The notes under the pieces: model-generated
The model's input: the letters and a program-made list of their open reading frames with translations, nothing else
What the model was told of the DNA's origin: nothing
Database searches by the model: none
Translations under genes and position numbers: made by a program
Shown here: piece by piece, positions 9,287 through 19,300 of the stretch
Position numbering within the stretch: the stretch's first letter is position 1
Layout: the number at the start of each line of letters is the position of its first letter
IMG/VR virus record: IMGVR_UViG_3300020430_000089
Span: 1-24,486 of that record
Strand: one strand, 5' to 3'
From: a virus
DNA length: 24,486 bases

Positions 9287-10309
9287 TCAACTAATGTTAA
9301 TAGAACTTGAACAATAAACTTTGGTGACACCAGTAGCATCTCTTATAATACTAAAAGTCAAGATATCGTCATTTGCTGTTGATGGTGGTGGATTTCCTCC
9401 AACCCATTTTACTCCTGTCGCAATAGTCGAACCGTTAACTGTAACTGGATCACCATAAGTATATCCAACTCCAGCATTGATAATAAGTGTCGCTGTCGTT
9501 GCTTTACTATTTTGACCACTTACATTTGTAAATGCCCATGAGGTAATTGTTGTTGTTGCAACGCCAACCACCACAGATCCTTGTGAAACATCTATAGTGA
9601 ACGTACCGCCTGCACTGACTTGCATCACATCACTAAAATTACCTACAACTTTTTCTGTAATATCAGAGTTGAAGTTTACTTGATCCATCAAGGTACTTGC
9701 ACCACTGACCAGAACATCACCTTTTACATCTAATCTACATGTAGGAGCGGTAGAACCTATACCAGTATATGCCTCATTAGTGACCACGAATGACTTATTA
9801 TCTGATATATTTTGATCGGATACTCGCAATCCATGTCCATTCCCTTTTGCAACTGCCCAAATAGTTGGTTTTTCGTTTGAGAATGATGCAACTTCTAGCT
9901 GAGATGTAGGTAAAGATGTTCCAATACCGACCATACCGTCAGCCTTAATTCGGAACATTGTTGTTGCAGTTCCAACCTCAATAGGGCCTTCTGCAATCGC
10001 ACCAGGCTGTTGTATTGTAACCTTACCTAGATCACCATAGGATGTTGTTACAACACCACTTGTATTGATATTAATATCATCCGCAACACTCTTTGCAATA
10101 CCAGCAGCAATCGAAGTTGATGCAATACCAGCATTTGTTGAATAACCAGCTGTAGTGGCAAAGGAAACAAAACTTACAAGATTAGTACCATCTCCAAAAG
10201 TATCATATATCTCGTTAAAATTATTATTAATCTTTATAGTTCCTGCCAACAGGGTATCACCTGTGCCGTCATTCGGAGCAGAACCAGTACTAATCCCTTG
10301 TTTAGACAT
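9287..10309 (-). CDS. fibre-like virion protein, 340 aa
   Basis: The N-terminus carries NDGTGDTLLAGTIKINNNF, a segment I recognise from many marine T4-like tail and fibre proteins, where it probably anchors the protein to the virion. The middle holds two copies of the VGIGTSLPTSQLEV type (the second is GIGSTAPTCRLDVKGD), which are common in phage fibre shafts. The C-terminal ~110 residues run from a VMQVSAGGTFTIDV stretch through WAFTNV and GVKWVGGNPPP to DDILTFSIIRDATG, a terminal domain typical of cyanophage fibre proteins. The start is the ATG ending at 10309, 22 bases after a perfect TATAAATA late promoter, with no Shine-Dalgarno. It stands between a gp7-like gene and the 3000-aa gene. 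It may play the part of a short fibre or adaptor, but neither the target nor equivalence to T4 gp9-gp12 can be shown. Confidence 0.78.
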   Translation of the reverse strand: MSKQGISTGSAPNDGTGDTLLAGTIKINNNFNEIYDTFGDGTNLVSFVSFATTAGYSTNAGIASTSIAAGIAKSVADDININTSGVVTTSYGDLGKVTIQQPGAIAEGPIEVGTATTMFRIKADGMVGIGTSLPTSQLEVASFSNEKPTIWAVAKGNGHGLRVSDQNISDNKSFVVTNEAYTGIGSTAPTCRLDVKGDVLVSGASTLMDQVNFNSDITEKVVGNFSDVMQVSAGGTFTIDVSQGSVVVGVATTTITSWAFTNVSGQNSKATTATLIINAGVGYTYGDPVTVNGSTIATGVKWVGGNPPPSTANDDILTFSIIRDATGVTKVYCSSSINIS

Positions 10310-10331
10310 TACTTAAAAAACGTTTTCTTTT

Positions 10332-10339
10332 TATTTATA
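10332..10339 (-). promoter_or_regulatory. late promoter TATAAATA (perfect T4 consensus)
   Basis: The minus strand has TATAAATA one base after the stop codon of the 3044-aa gene and 22 bases before the ATG of the 340-aa fibre gene. The leader continues AAAAGAAAACGTTTTTTAA and has no Shine-Dalgarno. Its AAAACGTTTT core (10317-10326) matches the core of the palindrome downstream of the promoter at 261-268. It should drive the 340-aa and 3000-aa genes together. Confidence 0.8.
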
Positions 10340-10340
10340 G

Positions 10341-13300
10341 TTAATATGGAGGGTTATCATCCATAGTAGCAGTTGTTGTGTCTACATTCAACACATTTGA
10401 GTTAACTCTCTTTGTATCGTAGTAGAAATTATCATCAACAACTTTGTTTGCAATAGCTTGTTTTGCTTGTGCAAACGTTGATTCTCCTATCTGTTTTACC
10501 TTAAGGAATTCATCGTCAATCTTAAGGACATCACCCTTCGATAGTGAACCGATACCAGTACCAACTGTAATGTTTTCACCAGAACCACCAATAGCGTTTG
10601 AAACTTCCACACTTAGTAGTTTATTTGTAAGAGGTGTCTGTATGATATTATCAATTAGAATCAATGCTTGTTTGTTTGGATCTTGAACTTTGAGGAGATG
10701 TGTACCAGTTCCTAGACCAGTAAACTCAAATGGTAATGATGTTGACAAACCAGAAACTCTAAAGTTTACATCATCAACCTTTTGAACAAATAATTCATTA
10801 GGCATGATATTTGTTCCACACTCTACAGGAGTCAATTCTATATTGTTAGTAGGAGTTGTGCCGCCAATATATGTTCCAGCAATTGTTATGACATTAGTTG
10901 AGGCGTAACCAGTTCCACCAGTAACAACACCAACAGCAGAGATGTCTAAATTACTATCTCTAGTAATATTAAAGATCGCACCAGAACCAGATCCATTGTT
11001 TGTGGATGGCACATTAGAGTATGTTGTTTGTATACCAACTCTGGAACCTGTTGTCTTAGTGACAGGGAATAACAAATCATTAGCTGGTGATGCACCGCCA
11101 AGGAATGTACCAGCAATTCCTACAGTGTCACCTACAATGTAACCTTCACCACCACTGATTAAAACAACAGCAGTAGATATACATTGACCAGTTCCTTGAT
11201 CAAAGTCAAACTTAACTTGGAATCTAGCACCAGATCCAGTTGTAGTGAAGCCAGGCAAACCACCGTCAACACTACCAAATCCATAGATTCGGAATACAGG
11301 GCCAGGTGGGTTTTCTGTGACAGCAGTTCCTGTTACAGGGCCTGGAATTTGAACATTATATCCATTTTCAAACAGAGAACTACCACCCACTCCAGAAGTT
11401 ACCGCAGCCATTACAATATCTTTAGTTCCTGTTGTATATGATGTAATCGCAATACCGATCTTAGATCCACCTTGAGTGTCAAGGTTTACCACTTGGCCAG
11501 TTTGGAAATCATGATTCTGAATACTGATAATATTCAATGGGAGGTTGACATCAGTGCTTGACGCTGCATTGTATGATTTTTTAAACGCTGTATTACCACC
11601 AGTTGTTAGTTGGAACTGTCTACTTCCAACTAGTGTACCAGTTCTATCATGTTCTCCTGTAAATCCACTTGAGATGTCATCTAAGTTCAAGACTTTATTA
11701 GTCTTGTTCATAATGAAACTCTTAATTGGTCTACCCTCTGGGAAGAATATTCTTTGTACAGAACCATCATCTAAAGCGTCATCTTCCGTAACCATAGCGA
11801 AATTATCTCTCTTACCCATGTAAATTTCATTATCAATATTCAAGATAAGATCAACTGTAGTATCAACTGCCTTAACCTTCATAGTAGGAGGATAAGGATA
11901 TATGATACTATGACGAGTGGATGTGTGTGCAGCACCAACCATTCTTACCTGTGATCCATCAGGTCTTGTATGAACGTGGAATGGGCCATCGTATAACTTA
12001 CCGTCCACATAACCAAGTATGCTTGATGGTAAGTTTGATGCATCAATATTATCTTTAGGATCACTCTCTATGACAAGATCAGAGAACTCTAAGAATCCAG
12101 ATGGATGAACAATTGACTTAACTGATTCTTTCCATGTGTTATATGGTAAATTACTCTTGATTGAATATGAGAACTTCTGGAAATAGAAGTTGTCGGATAG
12201 TCTCTGGCTGAAATCGTTAAGTATACCAACGTTTAAGTCATTCTTGGAAACTTTGTCTCTTGTAACTCCAAGAGTAGTTGGTACGCTGAATCTGTTAACA
12301 TCTCTTACGTTTCCTTTCAGTTCAGATACTTGACCAGTTAATACGTCGCCAGGTAAGAGTGTACCAATAGTATCTCTCAATCTAAGTTGACTGATATTTA
12401 CATTCCAACCATTTTCTGCTACAAATCCTTCAAACTTAGTGGATGTGACTTTCTCACCAGATAGGTACTTAGCATCATCAATAATAGTCATATTGAATTT
12501 TGCCATATCGTTGAAGTTTACAATAGATCCTAATGTAAAGTCATCATCGTAAGTTCCAAGTGTAACTGTGGATATTCCAGGCGCATCCGCCATGCTAAAT
12601 TGTACAGTCGCATTTGTAGTGTTTACACCTGTGACTGTGTAGAATGAGAAGTCATAATCAGCAGAGTTAAAGTTAGCTTCACCTGATTGTAGTGAGGCTG
12701 GTTTAATTCTACAACCTTCAACAAATACCTTGTCTCCAATAGTAAATGGCAACTCAGTTTCTGTAGATGCATAACCAGTTGTGACTGGGACATTAAATTG
12801 TTGATCTAATAACAATTCGGCAGTAACTGTAGTACCACTATGAGTAATATTGTCTATGTCATAACCATTAGAGTTATTAGTTGTAATGATGCTTAAAGGT
12901 TCTTTAAATTCAAACGCATTTTGTATGACTTCTACTCTATCAACAGATCCACCAGATACATGTGCTACAATTGACACATTACTGTTACCCCTGACTGCAA
13001 GAGTAGGTGGTTGATTATATCTACGTCCTCCATCAAGAACTTGTATCTCATTTATTCTGGCAATACCACTAATATCAACAATAGCGGGAACTGCTAAGAA
13101 TGGTAGTAAAGTTGGGTCAGTTGGATAATCAAATCCATCTTTAATTCTTTCAATAATATCAATCTGTCCGATTTCGGGAGAAGATACTTTTACAATACCG
13201 TCTTGACCTTGTGTGCTTGCAAAACCAATAACTTTCGGTAAAACTGTGTATCCCTTGCCTGGGAAATTGATTTTCGTCTTAAATATGGGGCCTCTAGCAT

Positions 13301-16300
13301 TTACTGACGTTGTGCTGTAGGTAATGGTGCTTACACCGACTCTAGAAACAAATTTTTGTGATTCTAGTGGTTTTTCTTTTAAATTAAACGTAAATGTCTT
13401 ATCATCCTTGATTAGAACGCTATGTTCGTTTCTAAGAATGATATCTCTAAATGTTATGTTATTTCTACCAGTAACTTCAACGTCAGATGATCCAAATGTC
13501 TTTCTTGTATCTGATGGAACAACAGGAGTCAAATCGTAGTAAGTTTTACTTGGCCAAGGAAGCTCAGTATTAAGAGTTACAGTTGCATTTGCATTACCAG
13601 AGATGCCATCTCTAACAATGTTGAATCCACCAGTATTTGTACCTTGAACATCAAGTCTATTGTTGAAAGTGATGTCTTCAAAGAAGTCCAATCTCATATC
13701 AGTCAAGCTTGGATCAGAAACGTCAAATGTTATGGTATTACCTGTAGTAAAATTCAAAGGTGGGTTAATCTTAGCAATAAAGCTTAAATTGCTAGGACTT
13801 GCAGTTGTAACTGTTGATATTGAAACTGGATTAGAGTCAAATACATCTGATTTGTATTTGCAGAGTTTTATGAAGTCTGGATCTTCCCTAAGAACAAAAT
13901 ATGTTTCATTATTGATCAATCCATTGATAGTATTTCCATTATCGTAGTAAACAACCTTATCACCGCTCTGTAAATCTTGATCACCAATGTTTATTTGAGT
14001 TAAATCATCAGAAAAACTTGTATATGTGAATCCAACTCGTTTTGTAGTAGTTTTAGCAATTACTGGATCATATCTAAGTATTGTTGATTCGGTAGATTTG
14101 GGTAAAGCGTCAATTTTGATTATATCACCAGCAGATAGTTGGTGAGCAGAAGAACAACCAACTTCACCGAAGAATCTTTCAACTTTAGTTGTTACTTTTG
14201 GATATGCAGTTGATAAAGAATGTGCAAACCCAGAATTAGAAGCAACATTGTAGAACCATATCGCATCAGCAGCTGTAGAGAACGCTACGGTAGTTAATCC
14301 AATATGATCTTTATCAAAGTTGACTGCATAGACATCTCCTTCAAGAAGAACCTCAGTTCCAACTCCAGAAGTTGCACCAGCAGCTACTTTTGCCCAAACA
14401 AGAGATGTACCAGCGATGCCTGCATTGTAAACAAGTTTTTGACCTGTAAAGAACTTATGATCTCTAAGATATATTCTTTGTTGAGCTACAAAACGATTCT
14501 CTACAGTCTGAATTGCTGCCGTTCCAAAACCAGTAGATGTAATAGTGTAGTGGGTTCCTGTTGATCCAACACCAACTGATTCTTGTGGATTAAAGTATGT
14601 TAGATAATTATCAAATGTAAATTGTGTGATTGTTGATGTTCCTACAGGGAATAAGAACTTATTTGGTTTCAATATAACATTGTTAGTGCCTGCAGCATGA
14701 GTCATTGCAGCACCAACATAATTTTCCCTGTTTACAAACAATCTAGAGAAGTTAGTGTCAATACCAGTGACCACCATAACCTCTGTTCCAATTCCAATGT
14801 GATCACTTGGTTCAAAACCTCTAGTATCAGTAACAAAGATGTGTGTGCTAACTCCAGTAACGGTCACAGTATCTACAAATGTAGAAAGACCAACTTTTCT
14901 ATTAATAATTTGAACTTTTTGTGAGCCATTAAACTCTGTAAACTGAGATGTGTCGATACCACTTAGTATGACTGTTTCACCATCAGCAATATCATGTGGA
15001 ACTGTGGTAACACCAATAATATTTCTCTTTTCAAGTCTAAGTGCTGTGTCAGTAAATGTGCTGACACCTATTTCAACAGAACTTACCTGTTTACCTAAAA
15101 TTTCACTTACAACTATGTTAGCACCAGAACCATTAGTTCCACTGTTGTCTAATGTAAGTGGATCGTCAATTTTGTAACCATCTCCTCTTGAAAAAATAGT
15201 AACAGATGATATTCCAGAACTCTTTGTTTTAATAACTTCAAATTCTTGTTTCAATACATCTTTTACATCATCAATTAGTTCATAATCAGAGTTACCGTAT
15301 GATAGGTAGTAAGGAGATATATTTCTTGTTAGATCTCTGCTTGCTAAATCAATATCTTGGTTGAAGAAAGTGACAAAGTTCTCTTCGATTGGAGTATCTT
15401 TAAATTGTCCACCAACCATGTATGGGAACTTGGGTTTAGCAACACCACTAGAATCAACTTCTACTGAATAGAAGTACGCATATGTTCCATCTGGATACTG
15501 TGGAGTTACACAATACCTACCACCGTGTATGTCTAGGTCGCCAGAGTTGTCAAAGAGATAATCATTGACAAAGTATCCAAAGGCAAAGCCAGGAGGTCTT
15601 AGACCCGCTTTAACACTTGTATCAAGAATATAACCACTACTCAATCTTCTGATAGCACCACCAACAGCGTTCTGATATCCATATGGGCCATAAATTGGAT
15701 TACCGTCATATGCATAACCCAAAATAGGTGAGTGGAAAGCATTAGGTGTTTCTAGATTACCAGAGTCAATGTTATCTCCTAATTGATATCTCAATTTTTG
15801 TGGAGGATACATTCCAATGGTCTGGAGTTGAAATTCTGGGTTTGTGCTTGGTTTTGTTAGTATAGAATCTTCAACGTTGATGATGTTATCATTTTTCTGA
15901 ACTTGGTTAATCTTCCATTCACGAACGTTACCAATAAACTTAGCGCTTCTACCTCTATTCTGCAATATCATGGTAGTGTCACTAACACCATAACCAATAC
16001 CACCATCTAGTATCTGTACACCAGTAATTTTACTATCTGTTATTACAGGGCGAACATCTCCAAAGCTTCCTGTAGGAGAAGAGATGACAATATCAGAGTC
16101 TTCACGGTATCCATCACCATTTGCAAGTATCTGAACACCAATAATAGATCCGCCAATAATAATTGGTTTTAGAAGAGCAAAAGATGTAACTGTAGCAATA
16201 CCAACATCAGGTCTTCTATGGAAATCCATAATATTAGTACAACCGTAACCAATACCACCTTGTTCCAGATAAACATTGTCTATTGAACCAAGAACAATCG

Positions 16301-19300
16301 GATCTATCTCTGGTTTTATCACAGTGGTAGCAGCAAGACCTGATAATGACTCAATCTTTACTGATATGGGTGGATACTTTATAGTATGTTTACCACTACC
16401 CAATCCACGAATTACAACGGTTTTATTTTTGTCATAATTCGTAAAGTTTCTTTGTGAGGAAACACCAACATCACAAAGCTTGAATTTATTAGGGTCTATG
16501 ACTCGGACAGCGTACTGTGTTGAAGTAGAAAGACCATTAGCAACAGTTCCGTCAGTAGAGTATTCAACAATCTCTCCGTTGTTGAAGTGATGATCGTATG
16601 CTAGTATATAATCGTCAGATGTGCTGATACCAGATTGTACATCACCATTAACAGGTCTTGCTGGAACAATTACCTTTCTATTTGAATATCCAGATCCACT
16701 TTCTTTTACATAAATCTTGGTTATTGTGTTTTTCGATTTGACTGTGGTAAATCTATGGAAACCAAAACTAATGTTTCCAATATTAACTGTGTTAATACCA
16801 ACTTTAGCGTCTTCTGGAGTGTTGTATAACTTTATCTGTTTCTCGTTTACAGGGCCAACGTAGTAAGTAGATCCACTAACAACGTTTACAATCGGTGTGT
16901 TACCCCTTGCATCATAGATGATGCCTTCACCAGTTTCAAAATTATGTCTCTCTTCAAATGTAATACTCTCGTCAGTCGTATTTACAGATGAACCATCTGC
17001 CTTAAAGTTAGCAACGATTCTACCTCTAACAAGATTAGATTCAAGAACAGCACCAGTTCCATTACCACCTTCTACAGTAATTTTTGGTTTTTCTTGATAT
17101 CCAATGCCAGGTGATACAAGTTTTACCTCTTTGAAAGATCCGACAACGTTAGCATGACCTAAGGCATCAAATCCTTGTTGATCTTTAATGATGAGTGGAG
17201 GGCCTGTGATTACATCATAACCTGAGCCTGGATTTGTAACAGTAATGCTAGTAATATCACCATGAAAGATCTGTTCATCGAAAACAGTAGGAGGGAATAG
17301 TTCAACACCATTCGCCATCAATCCTACAGGTCTGTTGTTAACATCTCTCTTATTAGGATCGTCAAATAATTCTCTTTCTTTGTAGAAAGGATATTTTCTG
17401 AGTATCTTCTGGTTTTTAAGTGTTTTGTTTTCCCATCCAGATTTGTAGATATACTGGCCAGGAGTTGATGTTCTAACAGCGATATATTTTTTAGCAAATA
17501 CGTCAGAACCACTAAATGACAGATAGAAGTCAGTTTGGTTGATCGCAGTTACAAAGTAGATACCAGTATTGATTCCACTGTTGGTTGTATTGTCCCAATA
17601 AATTCTATCACCAGTTACATAATTATGTGGCAGTAAACTAGACCCTGCTGCAGGGTCGAAGGCGGGGTCATATGACTGAATGGTATAAGTAAACCCACCA
17701 CCAAGTAAAGGCGTGCCAAATCCATCTACAACCTCTATTCCACTGGTCTTTACCCAGACCTTATTATCAGTTGCAAAGATTGGATAGTTTGGTAGACCAG
17801 AAGAAGCAACATAATAGAATTTTTCCTCTTTATCAAGGTAACTATTTTGAATACCAACAGGGAAGTTGTCAACACCAGCAAAATAATTATTGTTATGTGA
17901 CGCTTTTGTAACTGTCTTAGTAATTACTGTTGGATTAGATGGAATAGTACCACTAATTTGTACAACAATCGTATTTGAATAAACTTGTGCTACGTTTGTA
18001 GAATCATATTCAATTAATTTGATTGTAATATCTGTTTCTTCGCCAAAGTCATTCTTGATCTTTAATACTTCATCAACATAAAAAACACAAGAGTCAAATA
18101 TTGAAATTCTAAAAGTATTAACGTTTACTTGGTTAATATCTGAGATTGTATGACTAGACGGTACATTGTAAATCCAATTATTGAATTGAGGATTGTCAGA
18201 TAAGTCTCTACCGAAAGAAAGCAACTTTAGACTATCGCCAATTTGCATATTTGTTGATGTAGAGGTATCTACTTCATCAATAACGTTTACAAGTCTAAAT
18301 TGCAGTAAAGATGTTTGTCCAAATCCAGCATAAGCATATGCAAGCTTGTTTTCGAGAATATCTGCACCGAAAACTAGCGATGTTGAAATACCAGTAACAC
18401 CTAAAAACTGGTTTACAGTTTTATCAGTGTATCTTAGGTTCAAGAAGTTAGCGCCTTCTCTTGGTTTGACTAATAGAGTACCACTTTGTCCAAATCCCAC
18501 TGTAGAATCAACTACAAGTGTCTCAGAGTCCTCTGGAGTGATCTCTAACGCCTTTGTTTTACCAGGCACGGTGAAACTACCATCAAATGATGTAGAGTCA
18601 AGAGAGATCTCATAGAAATCAGTTTGATTGATTGGTCTATACTCTACATTGTAGATTGAAGCACTTACAGTTCCAATACCAGCTACATCTTGATACAAGA
18701 AGTTACCGATTGTCTGTAATGGTTGTCCACCAAACAGATTTTCTACAAGAACATGTTTAGTTTTGAAATATACGTTTGCTGAAGGAACTAGAGTTTTCTC
18801 AATTGGTTTGATTAACTCAATTTCCTCACCATATAGTAATTTGAAAAGAATCTGATACGAAGCATCAGTTCCTTTCGACATATAGAAGTCTTTTGCCCTT
18901 GTAAGGATATTAGTTACTGATGTGCCAGGCTGAAAAGTTCTATTTTCAAAGCCAGGCAAAAACTCAGTCTTGAACTTTGTAAAAAACGACTGTAAGAAGA
19001 GATTACTTAGGTTTATTACAGTTGAACCAGCTATATGAACCGCAGCATTGGTTTCGGCAAAGTTTGCAAACTCAGCAGCGTCTTCTTTTGATATTTGATC
19101 AATACCACTAAATCCTCTAGCGCAGCCAAGGAACTCAGTATCAGTTTTAGATGTATATGTTATAACTTCATTATCAATCTTCAACAAACCATAGGTATCA
19201 GGCCAACCAGTAGTAGATGTGACCGTTAGTATCCTATCACCAGCATAACAGGCGTTGGTAAGTTCAGTTGAAACAGTAAGAGTTTCGTTATTGAACGCAC

